From positions 1-46,276 of the forward strand of contig ADZZ01000404.1 in assembly GCA_000179315.1 (NCBI GenBank): a DNA stretch of 46,276 nucleotides. Direction: 5' to 3'. The stretch is from a delta proteobacterium NaphS2 (GTDB taxonomy: Bacteria > Desulfobacterota > DSM-4660 > Desulfatiglandales > Desulfatiglandaceae). Below the pieces are notes generated by a model. That model was not told the DNA's origin. It did no database searches and saw nothing but the letters and a program-made list of their open reading frames with translations. Positions within the stretch are counted from its first letter, which is position 1; each line of letters starts with the position of its first letter. Below, in pieces: positions 8,818 to 15,279 of the stretch. The translations under genes were made by a program, and so were the position numbers.

Positions 8818-9633
8818 TTAGCACCCTTCATCTTCTACAATTTTAAAACCCGAAGCGCTTTTGGGCTTTTCCACCGGAGCGGTTTTCTGCTCTATGGGTG
8901 TTGCCTTTTCCCCTTTCGGCGGCAATAGCGCTGTAACCGGTTTTTGTGCGTACCGCTCTTCGGGATAGCCCACCGCAAGAATCAGCCCCAACAGAACCAA
9001 AATCCCGGCAGCAATTCTTTTCGCTTTCGGGGACCCCTTTGGCAGTTCATCCGGATTTCCGAACTTTTGCTCCACACGTTCGGCTACCCAGTAAACGCCC
9101 AACGCCATTAAACTGATCAATAACGCGATCACGCCGGGACTGAGATGAAACAAATCCGGCAACCGAACCGTTCCCATGCCGCCGGCTTCATAAAAGCTTT
9201 GTAGCAAAGGGAAAAGCTCCGCAAAAATGATCGATCCCAGCATCATGCCCACGATAAAAATCAGACCGTCCAGCTTGCCGGTAACCGTTGCAACGATTGA
9301 GGTGGTGGGGCAATACCCCCCCATCACAAACCCCACACCCAAAATGAGTCCCCCTACGATCTGCGGCCAGATATAGGTGGGCAGGATATGGACCCGGGCC
9401 AGATCAATCCAGCCAAACAGCGAAAAATACAAAAGTCCGAGAGAACACACCACGATCGCTGTGAACATTACTTTGAGAACTGCAAAATCCCTGAGATAGA
9501 AGATTGCGGTCAGCTTTCGAGCATCGCCAAAGCCCGCTCTTTCCAGCACAAAACCGAAGAAGAATCCCACAAGACCGGCAATCTGAAAGCTGTAGGCAAA
9601 ATCAAACCATCCGAATTTGTAGAGCGGACCCAT
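8818..9633 (-). CDS. YeeE/YedE-family membrane transporter, second half-type subunit
   Basis: This 271-residue integral membrane protein of the YeeE/YedE (DUF395) family has about six to seven hydrophobic segments. It carries the family features ERAGFGDARK (near 31-40) and a cysteine in GGYCPTTS (Cys108) inside a transmembrane segment. A soluble Pro/Lys/Glu-rich tail occupies about 225-271. Characterised relatives (TsuA/YeeE) import thiosulfate through conserved membrane cysteines, and others take part in selenium or sulfur handling. The start is set at the ATG overlapping the upstream stop as TAATG, with AAAGGAG 8 nt before it. A GTG 9 nt upstream has no room for a ribosome binding site. It is translationally coupled to the neighbouring YeeE/YedE half, and the two probably form one channel. 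Confidence 0.85.
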   Translation of the reverse strand: MGPLYKFGWFDFAYSFQIAGLVGFFFGFVLERAGFGDARKLTAIFYLRDFAVLKVMFTAIVVCSLGLLYFSLFGWIDLARVHILPTYIWPQIVGGLILGVGFVMGGYCPTTSIVATVTGKLDGLIFIVGMMLGSIIFAELFPLLQSFYEAGGMGTVRLPDLFHLSPGVIALLISLMALGVYWVAERVEQKFGNPDELPKGSPKAKRIAAGILVLLGLILAVGYPEERYAQKPVTALLPPKGEKATPIEQKTAPVEKPKSASGFKIVEDEGC

Positions 9634-10142
9634 TATAACCACTCCTTTCTGAAAAGATAGGCGGTTGCATAGGCACCACCGAAAATGCAGAACATGAAAA
9701 CCCAGGATCCAAAAGCCAATTCAGATGCGCCCGTAAGCGCCTGTCCGCTGGTACACCCCCGCGCCAGTCGGGCTGCAAACCCGGAAAGGATGCCGCCAAA
9801 CAGCGCAAGCCACAGCCTTGCGGAAACACCCATGGCAGGACCTCGGGCCACTTCTCCTTTGATGCGATTGGCGATGAAGGCCGAAAAAAGCGCCCCCAGT
9901 CCGGCACCCAGGCTGAGAAAAACCAGCCATGCCATGAGAGGGGAGCGCCCCCCCCTGAAATATTTTGAAAAATAGGCGTTGGCTTCCGTATGTTCCGGCG
10001 CCACGAGCCCCATGGCGAAGGTCCCGATCCTCGCGAAGCTGGCCGAGGAACCGACACCACGGCCCATGGTATAAAAAGAAAAAAGCAGGACAAGGCCTAA
10101 ACAAACACCGATTGCGTAAGGGTTGGCATACCGTTTATTCAT
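9633..10142 (-). CDS. YeeE/YedE-family membrane transporter, first half-type subunit
   Basis: The 169-residue membrane protein has about four hydrophobic segments. It carries the other YeeE/YedE signature, ARGCTSGQ, with Cys130 next to a membrane segment. Single-polypeptide YeeE proteins carry two such cysteine-containing repeats, and here the repeats are on separate, overlapping genes (TAATG junction). Together they would import a reduced sulfur compound such as thiosulfate; the substrate is inferred from characterised relatives. AAGGAAG lies about 6 nt before the ATG. Upstream, the HEAT-repeat gene ends only 22 bp away, placing this transporter at the distal end of the oxygen-defence gene run. 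Confidence 0.85.
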   Translation of the reverse strand: MNKRYANPYAIGVCLGLVLLFSFYTMGRGVGSSASFARIGTFAMGLVAPEHTEANAYFSKYFRGGRSPLMAWLVFLSLGAGLGALFSAFIANRIKGEVARGPAMGVSARLWLALFGGILSGFAARLARGCTSGQALTGASELAFGSWVFMFCIFGGAYATAYLFRKEWL

Positions 10143-10164
10143 GGTCTTCTTCCTTTCAAGTTGC

Positions 10165-11010
10165 TCAATTTGAAGTATCCATTTCCAATTTCAGGAGTGC
10201 ATCTTCCACTGCTTCCCCCACAAAATGCTTCATGTACCTGCCATCCGCATACGTCATGTAGGCGGATTTATCTTTTAAAAGGGACAAAAGATATTTTCTG
10301 TCTTCCTTCGCTCCGACCAATCCCAAAATTCGGGCGGCATGCCCTCTGACGGCCGCATCTGTTGATTTAAGGTAATGGGAAAACTGCAATTTCGAATCCT
10401 TTACAACCTGCGGCGCTACTTCTGAAAACCTGGCTATTCCCCAAAGCAGCCCCCGCTGTAACATGGGCAGTTCCAAATAGTTGCCGTCTTCATCAGCATA
10501 AGAAAGCAGAATAACGGCATATTCCTCGGCAAGCCCTTGATGGCGGGCCAGAATTTCGCCCATGGCCTCGGGAGACCCCCAACCGATACCCCCCGACTCA
10601 TCATTTAAATTCCACATGAAACGTCTCATGACATTCCTGGCAGCTTCCATGTCTTTTTCAGCCAAGTCCGCCATAAAAATGCCCATAAATGTAACCGCCC
10701 GCCATTTGATAATTTCATCCTGACTGTAAAGGAGGGGAAAAAGAGCGTTAACGATTCGTTTGGTTGGATAACGTCCCAATTCCAGCAAACCGGCCTCAGC
10801 ATCGCTCCGGTAAAGAATATCGAGCATCTGCGCTTTTGGAATACGTCCCTTCAAACAAAGGTTCCCCCGAAATGCGTGCAGCGTCAGGGTACGGTGGTAA
10901 TGGGCCTCTGTCCGATTTTGCGCTAACGCCGTCTGAATATGGGGCTGACACAACACTGCCGGTCTTTCGTTGCAATAGTCGTAAATGACATTTGTAACGG
11001 ACTGTTTCAT
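10165..11010 (-). CDS. HEAT-like repeat protein (DVU0298-like family)
   Basis: About 281 residues, soluble and almost entirely helical. The C-terminal part (around VRGHAARILGLVGAKEDRKYLLSLLKD) shows a HEAT/armadillo-like repeat, and the middle contains a WGSPEAMGEIL segment. It resembles the DVU0298 family of sulfate reducers, which as far as I know has no defined biochemical role; a scaffold or redox-enzyme partner is a guess. The ATG at 11010 is chosen because GAGG lies 7 nt upstream. The frame extends 5 codons further to a TTG without support. Its Shine-Dalgarno sits in one arm of a perfect 11-bp inverted repeat (11018-11054), so translation may be regulated by RNA folding. Confidence 0.78.
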   Translation of the reverse strand: MKQSVTNVIYDYCNERPAVLCQPHIQTALAQNRTEAHYHRTLTLHAFRGNLCLKGRIPKAQMLDILYRSDAEAGLLELGRYPTKRIVNALFPLLYSQDEIIKWRAVTFMGIFMADLAEKDMEAARNVMRRFMWNLNDESGGIGWGSPEAMGEILARHQGLAEEYAVILLSYADEDGNYLELPMLQRGLLWGIARFSEVAPQVVKDSKLQFSHYLKSTDAAVRGHAARILGLVGAKEDRKYLLSLLKDKSAYMTYADGRYMKHFVGEAVEDALLKLEMDTSN

Positions 11011-11060
11011 TAACGTGCCTCGCAACAGACATAATATCTTTGGCTGTTGCGAGGACAGCC
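11011..11060 (-). promoter_or_regulatory. Candidate RNA switch: two mutually exclusive hairpins over the Shine-Dalgarno
   Basis: In the minus-strand leader, CCTCGCAACAG (complement of 11044-11054) can pair perfectly over 11 bp with CTGTTGCGAGG (complement of 11018-11028), across a 15-nt loop. The second arm ends in GAGG, the Shine-Dalgarno of the HEAT-repeat gene, 7 nt before its ATG. The first arm can instead take part in a 6-bp upstream stem (GGCTGT at 11042-11047 with ACAGCC at 11055-11060). Forming that stem would free the ribosome binding site. The pairings are read from the sequence; the switching is inference. Confidence 0.5.
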
Positions 11061-11083
11061 GAACAAAAGTGTGTCAAAAAGGG

Positions 11084-11269
11084 TTAGGTGCCGGCTTCCA
11101 GCGTACACTGGGTGAAGTCAATTTGTTCCCCGCATCCGGAACAAGAGTGCTCCTTATTAAATTCATCGGAAAAAATTTCCTTCTCTTTTCCGCAGTTGGG
11201 ACATTTGCAGGTAAACGACTTTAAATTTCGCGCCTGTTCAAAACCCGGACAATGCTGAGGTGTTGACAT
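11084..11269 (-). CDS. Small zinc-ribbon-like cysteine-rich protein
   Basis: 61 residues with seven cysteines. Two CxxC knuckles (Cys23/Cys26 and Cys43/Cys46), about 17 residues apart, form a likely zinc ribbon or rubredoxin-like Cys4 site, and Cys7, Cys21 and Cys55 are extra. The specific family is not recognised. AAGGAG 6 nt before the ATG gives a strong start. It lies between the desulfoferrodoxin and HEAT-repeat genes in the same direction, so a metal-binding or electron-transfer accessory role in oxygen defence is plausible but unproven. Confidence 0.75.
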   Translation of the reverse strand: MSTPQHCPGFEQARNLKSFTCKCPNCGKEKEIFSDEFNKEHSCSGCGEQIDFTQCTLEAGT

Positions 11270-11340
11270 TTCAGACTCCTTTCAATCTGCTTCTCAGTGA
11301 ATTTGTGCGAATTTTCCGCAACTTAAAGCTTGACCTAGAC

Positions 11341-11715
11341 TTAGGCTTTCCAAAGTCCGTGGATTGTACAGTATTCCCTTGCCGTCACCTGATCCGCTTT
11401 GATGTTGAAAGTCGCCTCGGGTGCATCGCCGGGATTCAGAAACTGCCTATAAACCGTTCCATCGGCAATGATTTCAATCCATTCGATATAATGTTTTTCC
11501 TCCATGGGATGCGCCACTTCACCTACCTTCACCACGACGCCATCCGCGGTTTTTTCGACAACCGGCACGTGCTTTTCTTTGGCGGCATCAACGGTGTTTT
11601 CCTTGAAAAGCACCATGGGCTGACCGCAACAAACCAACTCTCCATCACCGCCATGGAGGACTTCAACTATATTTCCGCATGCTTCACACTTATAAACTTC
11701 CATTCTTTCCGCCAT
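11341..11715 (-). CDS. dfx: Desulfoferrodoxin (superoxide reductase)
   Basis: The 124-residue cytoplasmic non-haem iron enzyme reduces superoxide to hydrogen peroxide using electrons from rubredoxin. The N-terminal desulforedoxin-like domain has the Cys4 iron site Cys10, Cys13, Cys29, Cys30. The catalytic domain has the square-pyramidal His4Cys site His49, His69, His75, Cys116, His119 and the conserved Glu47-Lys48 of the EKH loop. These spacings match two-centre desulfoferrodoxins, and nothing is missing. The second of two adjacent ATGs is chosen because GGAGG is 5 nt before it and only 2 nt before the first. It sits directly downstream of rubrerythrin and rubredoxin genes, forming a complete superoxide and peroxide removal set. 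Confidence 0.97.
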   Translation of the reverse strand: MAERMEVYKCEACGNIVEVLHGGDGELVCCGQPMVLFKENTVDAAKEKHVPVVEKTADGVVVKVGEVAHPMEEKHYIEWIEIIADGTVYRQFLNPGDAPEATFNIKADQVTAREYCTIHGLWKA

Positions 11716-11744
11716 CATATCCTCCTTCTCATCATCTAAATTTA

Positions 11745-12317
11745 TCAGTAATTTTCACCCAGAAGCTCGAAGTGGGCCTGCGGATGGGCACATGCGGGGC
11801 AACTCTGAGGTGCTTCTTTTCCTTGATGGAGATAGCCACAGTTCCTGCAACGCCACACCACATCGGTATCCCTCTTGAAAACGCGATCGGCCTCGATATT
11901 TGCGCTGAGATCATTGTATCGCTTTTCATGTTGCTTTTCGGCCACCGCGATGGACATAAAAACATCGGCAATGGTTGAAAACCCCTCTTCACGGGCGATT
12001 TCTGCAAATCCCGGATACATCTCCGTATGTTCGTAATGCTCCCCGGCAGCCGCTGCCTTCAGATTTTCAAGGGTGCTGCCGATAACCCCTGCCGGAAACG
12101 CGGCGGATATTTCCGCCTCACCCCCCTTCAGGAACTTGAAAAGCCTTTTTGCATGCTCTTTTTCCTGATTTGCAGTTTCTTCAAAAATACTGCTGATCTG
12201 AACAAACCCCTCTTTCTTCGCCTGACTGGCGGCATAGGTATACCTATTTCTCGCTTGGGATTCACCGGCAAATGCGGTTAGCAGGTTTTTTTCCGTTTGA
12301 CTCCCTTTTAACTCCAT
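11745..12317 (-). CDS. rbr: Rubrerythrin
   Basis: The 190-residue peroxidase reduces hydrogen peroxide to water in anaerobes. The ferritin-like four-helix domain has the di-iron ligands Glu19, Glu52, His55, Glu93, Glu96, Glu127 and the EKQH motif with His130. The C-terminal rubredoxin domain binds one iron with Cys157, Cys160, Cys173 and Cys176. Length and motifs are standard. The ATG at 12317 is preferred (MELKGS, GGAGGG 9 nt upstream) over a GTG three codons earlier. It is preceded by the rubredoxin gene, its likely electron donor, and followed by the superoxide reductase that makes its substrate. Confidence 0.97.
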   Translation of the reverse strand: MELKGSQTEKNLLTAFAGESQARNRYTYAASQAKKEGFVQISSIFEETANQEKEHAKRLFKFLKGGEAEISAAFPAGVIGSTLENLKAAAAGEHYEHTEMYPGFAEIAREEGFSTIADVFMSIAVAEKQHEKRYNDLSANIEADRVFKRDTDVVWRCRNCGYLHQGKEAPQSCPACAHPQAHFELLGENY

Positions 12318-12377
12318 AAATCTCACCCTCCTAATGTTTTAACAAATTAAACTCAATTTATTTAGATTCATACCCGG

Positions 12378-12557
12378 TCATGCCAACGGCTTGAACATTT
12401 TCTTCCCGGCACCACAAACCGGACACTTCCAATCCTCCGGCAGATCCTCAAAAAGTGTGCCTTTGGGGATCTTGCCCTTTCGATCACCTCTGTCAGGGTC
12501 GTATATATAACCGCAGGTTGCGGTCTGACATTGGTACATCTGCTCAGGTACTGCCAT
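12378..12557 (-). CDS. Rubredoxin with a CX4C first knuckle (type-2-like)
   Basis: 59 residues. The iron site is built from Cys10 and Cys15 (C-QTAT-C), then Cys45 and Cys48 in WKCPVCGA. The usual GYIYDP and DLPEDW motifs are present. The first knuckle is CX4C instead of the usual CX2C, as described for type-2 rubredoxin of Desulfovibrio desulfuricans; such insertions alter redox and spectral properties. It is probably the electron carrier for the adjacent rubrerythrin and desulfoferrodoxin. AGGAG about 8 nt upstream marks the ATG. The winged-helix gene ends 12 bp before, so the two are almost certainly one transcript. Confidence 0.93.
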   Translation of the reverse strand: MAVPEQMYQCQTATCGYIYDPDRGDRKGKIPKGTLFEDLPEDWKCPVCGAGKKMFKPLA

Positions 12558-12569
12558 GATCTGTTCTCC

Positions 12570-12746
12570 TTATTTTTCCGGCAAAGAATAATAGCACCGT
12601 TTGGGCGAAATCACCGCTCCATTTTTCTTCAATTTGCTGATCGCTTTAGAAACTTCCTTGCTCTCCACGCCGATCATATCCGCCACTTCTCCCGGACGTA
12701 CCGGCTTGCCCGCTTTCTTCATCGCTTCAATTATTTTATTCTCCAT
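12570..12746 (-). CDS. Very small winged helix-turn-helix protein
   Basis: 58 residues, essentially one winged-helix unit. Helix 1 is followed by KPVRPGEVADMIGVESKEVS, a typical HTH (GEVADMIG then turn then SKEVSKAISKLKK recognition helix), and a wing with RCYYSLP. There is no sensor or dimerisation domain beyond this. AGGAG 5-6 nt before ATG. It lies 12 bp upstream of rubredoxin and 23 bp downstream of the DVU0772-like gene. It is likely a DNA-binding regulator of the redox genes. A single cysteine in the wing (Cys50) could in principle be redox sensitive, but that is speculation. Confidence 0.82.
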   Translation of the reverse strand: MENKIIEAMKKAGKPVRPGEVADMIGVESKEVSKAISKLKKNGAVISPKRCYYSLPEK

Positions 12747-12769
12747 TGTTTCTCCTATAAATTCTTAAA

Positions 12770-13129
12770 TTATGCAACATCCAATTCCTTTTTAAGCCAC
12801 AATTGCAACTCACCATCTACCGCAAAAACACCTCTAGCACTCGGTATATCGTATTTGGCTTCATTTTTTACTTGTTCCGGAACCTCGATCTTTGCCAATT
12901 CCACCGCACCCTCATAATCCCTTTCAATAAAATAGATCAAGGGTGAGGCTTCCCACGTGTTCAACACAAAATAGTGCGCCTTGTCATCTTTGGAGCGAAC
13001 CATCTCATAGCCTCTGCTCCAGTTATTACCCCATTCAAGATAAAGCCTGACGGCTTCTTCAGGCGTCATACTCCAATCGATGGAATCAACAAGTTTTCCG
13101 TTTTCTTTAAGTTCCTTCAATCCCATCAT
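12770..13129 (-). CDS. DVU0772-like conserved protein
   Basis: 119 residues, acidic and soluble. The N-terminal segment LKENGKLVDSIDWSMTPEEA and the motif RLYLEWGNNW look like the DVU0772 family of sulfate reducers, a family for which I know no defined function. The middle contains LNTWEASPLIYFIERD and the C-terminus RGVFAVDGELQLWLKKEL. The ATG at 13129 is chosen because GGGGTG lies 6 nt upstream. The frame continues 27 codons upstream to a GTG or TTG with less natural sequence. It is the second gene behind the sigma-54-like promoter and 23 bp before the winged-helix gene. The family assignment is from memory of the motif and not from a search. Confidence 0.75.
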   Translation of the reverse strand: MMGLKELKENGKLVDSIDWSMTPEEAVRLYLEWGNNWSRGYEMVRSKDDKAHYFVLNTWEASPLIYFIERDYEGAVELAKIEVPEQVKNEAKYDIPSARGVFAVDGELQLWLKKELDVA

Positions 13130-13185
13130 GGTTATCACCCCGCTTTCTCCTTTATAAACGTTTGCTGTTAAAACGCCACTCACTA

Positions 13186-13398
13186 TTATTCCGCGTCGCT
13201 CTTCCACCATCCCTTTTTGATGTGCGCAATCTTTTCAGCCTCGGCCAGTTTTTTGATTTTATAAGCTGAGTCTCGTAAGACGCCGTAGAGAATGCCACAT
13301 CCATTATCTTCCCTCACCATATCTCCTTGATCGGCGATCTTCAGCATCCTCTCGGAAATAGCAATGGTGTTTTTAATTGTTTTATCACACGGTTTCAT
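13186..13398 (-). CDS. Small hypothetical protein, first gene of the redox gene run
   Basis: 70 residues, predicted helical, not recognised. It has two cysteines (Cys4 and Cys34 in DNGCGILYGVL) and a basic C-terminus. GGGGG about 7 nt before ATG serves as ribosome binding site. The start codon lies about 25 nt downstream of the start point predicted from the sigma-54-like promoter at 13435-13450. The next gene begins 56 bp downstream in the same direction. Its position as leader gene of the oxygen-defence run suggests a related role, but nothing in the sequence says which. Confidence 0.7.
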   Translation of the reverse strand: MKPCDKTIKNTIAISERMLKIADQGDMVREDNGCGILYGVLRDSAYKIKKLAEAEKIAHIKKGWWKSDAE

Positions 13399-13777
13399 AC
13401 TGACACCCCCTGAAGGTAATATCAGTTAATGATAAGCAGATTCCGTGCCAAAGCAATATCTTTGGAATAATTGAAAGAAAAACCCCGTTTGGAACAAGGT
13501 TCTGCCGTCGCCTCCCGTTCATCAGCTGATCCATGATACAGTCGTGTCTCGAAAAAGTCCTTGTGGCGGGTTTCCGGCAAGAGTTTAGGGATATTAAAAA
13601 AAACATCGGCAGGAAATTCGTTGACTGAATGTGTCGGCTTGGCAGCGGTTCGAGGGGTGGGCATCCTGGCAAACGGATATTCTACTAAAATGTTTCAATT
13701 AAAACACTTATGCCTGGACATCACCTAAAAAGCGGAGGTGAATGCTGTCTCACATGGGATTATGACCCATAAGTGTT
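13399..13777. other. Intergenic region between efflux lipoprotein end and redox run
   Basis: The region contains the sigma-54-like promoter (13435-13450) and a nested inverted repeat (13702-13778). Two overlapping minus-strand frames (13385-13672 and 13422-13664) lack ribosome binding sites, and both run through the promoter; I do not accept them as genes. The stretch 13451-13700 could hold activator binding sites, but I see no clear one. Confidence 0.5.
13435..13450 (-). promoter_or_regulatory. Sigma-54 (RpoN) promoter
   Basis: On the minus strand the sequence reads TGGCACGGAATCTGCT. This fits the -24/-12 consensus TGGCACG-N4-TTGCW with one change (first T of TTGC is C) and exact GG-to-GC spacing; the base before it is T, as preferred. 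It predicts a start near 13424, about 25 nt before the first gene of the redox run. Expression would then need an enhancer-binding activator, none of which is encoded in this window. Confidence 0.75.
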
Positions 13778-13778
13778 T
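13702..13778 (-). repeat. Nested inverted repeat downstream of the efflux lipoprotein gene
   Basis: A perfect 11-bp inverted repeat (AAACACTTATG at 13702-13712 and its complement at 13768-13778) encloses a second repeat (TCACCT at 13721-13726, AGGTGA at 13736-13741). A small alternative stem (ATGGG/CCCAT, 13755-13770) overlaps it. The outer arm touches the stop codon of the outer membrane lipoprotein gene. It could be a terminator (the tail reads only GTTTTAATT) or a protein-binding element for the sigma-54 promoter about 250-330 bp away. Confidence 0.45.
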
Positions 13779-15274
13779 CATGATACATCATCGCCCTTTT
13801 CAAGTGCCCACCCGCCCCCAAGTGCTTTGTATAAACGTATGAGATTGAACACCACGTCGCCCTCACTGACCACCAACTGGTCCTGCTGTTCGAAGAGGCT
13901 TCTCTGGGTATCCAGTACATTGTTGAAATTCGTCAATCCCGTTTCATACTGGACAATCACAAGATCCACGGCTTCGCGGGTTGCTTCGACCGCCTCACGC
14001 AGCCGGTTGCGCCGGAGCTTCTCCTGGGCATGCGCCACAATGGCATTTCTAACCTCTTCCATGGCTTTTAAGACTGTATCCCTGTACTTAAGGAGCTCCT
14101 GTCGGGCGATTTCTTTATGAAAGGTGATGTTGCTGCGGGTTTTGCCACCGCTAAAAAAGTTCCATTTAACCGGCGATCGGATGCCCCAGGCCAGGCTTGA
14201 GCCACCGCCGATATCCGAAAAAGAGCCGGTTTCCAATCCGAAAAATCCTGAAATGGTAAATCGCGGATAAAGGTCCGCCGTCGCAACGCCGATCCGGGCC
14301 GTTTGAGCGGCCAGTTGTTTCTCAGCCATGCGAACATCCGGCCTCTGGCGCAAAAGATCGGCGGGAACACCGATGCCGATGTTTTCCTTGGCAATGGGTA
14401 TGGAAACGGATCCGCCCAGTTTTCGTTGAAGGGTTTCTTGATTCGTATCCAGAAGAACCGCGAGTCGGTTGATCATCGTATTAAGCCGGATTGTTAACGG
14501 TGGAACGGCGGCCTCCGTATTGGCCAGGTTGCTCGTAGCCTGGGCTGTATCCAGCTTGGAACTGATGCCGCTATGAAATCTGGCCCGGGTCAATTCCAGC
14601 ATCTTTTTTTGGATAGCGGCGTTGGCTTCCGCACACTGAATCCTACGCTGGCAGGATCGGATTTCAACATAGACCAGGGCCACTTCGGCAAACAGGGTGA
14701 CCATGACATCCCGATAATCCTCGATAGACGCTTCGTATTCAGCCCCCGCCGCTTCGATCTGACGTCGTATTCGACCAAATACATCGACCTCCCATAAGGC
14801 ATCCACGCCCACCATAAACATGTTCTGGCCCTCAAAACCTCCCGGGGGCGCCATCTGCTTGAAAGGCCCCTGGTCGCTGTGTTTGAATCGGCTGAAGGAA
14901 CCAAAGACATTGGCATTTGGCAGTTCCTTGCCGGAAACAACACCCAGTCGCGCCCTTGAGGCCGCGATGCCGGAGAGTGCAATTTTGATATCCAGGTTCG
15001 ATTGCCGGGCCTGTTCGATCAAATCGTTCAAAACCGGATCATCAAAAATCCGCCACCATGTCTGAAGCGTTGCGCCTGGCTGCCGCGCCATTTCTTTGCT
15101 TATGGCCTCGTGCCATGCATCAGGTATCTTGATTTCAGGTTTTTGGTAGTTGGGACCCACCGGCGCGCAACCTGAAAAAAAAGGGATGATCACGAAAATG
15201 ATGATGAGTGCCGTGGCAGCCAGATTCCTTGGCATTTTTTCCGCGCTGGATTTATTACAAAAGGGCGACATCAT
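13778..15274 (-). CDS. NodT/OprM-type outer membrane efflux lipoprotein
   Basis: 498 residues. A signal sequence ends in the lipobox FFSGC, so the mature protein starts with a lipidated Cys. GPNYQKPEIKIPDAWHE directly after it is typical of the RND efflux outer membrane factor family. The rest shows the duplicated long-helix and strand pattern of TolC-like channels, with the family motif GVPADLLRQRPDVRMAEKQL. It forms a trimeric outer membrane exit duct. An internal Met at residue 14 gives a tighter signal peptide and is an alternative start; neither start has a strong ribosome binding site. It begins 5 bp after the HlyD-type adaptor gene, so the two are co-transcribed and translationally coupled. 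Confidence 0.92.
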   Translation of the reverse strand: MMSPFCNKSSAEKMPRNLAATALIIIFVIIPFFSGCAPVGPNYQKPEIKIPDAWHEAISKEMARQPGATLQTWWRIFDDPVLNDLIEQARQSNLDIKIALSGIAASRARLGVVSGKELPNANVFGSFSRFKHSDQGPFKQMAPPGGFEGQNMFMVGVDALWEVDVFGRIRRQIEAAGAEYEASIEDYRDVMVTLFAEVALVYVEIRSCQRRIQCAEANAAIQKKMLELTRARFHSGISSKLDTAQATSNLANTEAAVPPLTIRLNTMINRLAVLLDTNQETLQRKLGGSVSIPIAKENIGIGVPADLLRQRPDVRMAEKQLAAQTARIGVATADLYPRFTISGFFGLETGSFSDIGGGSSLAWGIRSPVKWNFFSGGKTRSNITFHKEIARQELLKYRDTVLKAMEEVRNAIVAHAQEKLRRNRLREAVEATREAVDLVIVQYETGLTNFNNVLDTQRSLFEQQDQLVVSEGDVVFNLIRLYKALGGGWALEKGDDVS

Positions 15275-15279
15275 GCGGG

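Noticed and set aside
8386-8928. 180-codon plus-strand frame across the end of the YedE gene and the tail-anchored gene
   Set aside because: Antisense to two better-supported genes; its composition (many Arg, Cys, Ser) looks like non-coding translation.
13385-13672. Two overlapping minus-strand frames (95 and 80 codons) upstream of the redox run
   Set aside because: They overlap each other in different frames, lack ribosome binding sites and run across the sigma-54-like promoter.
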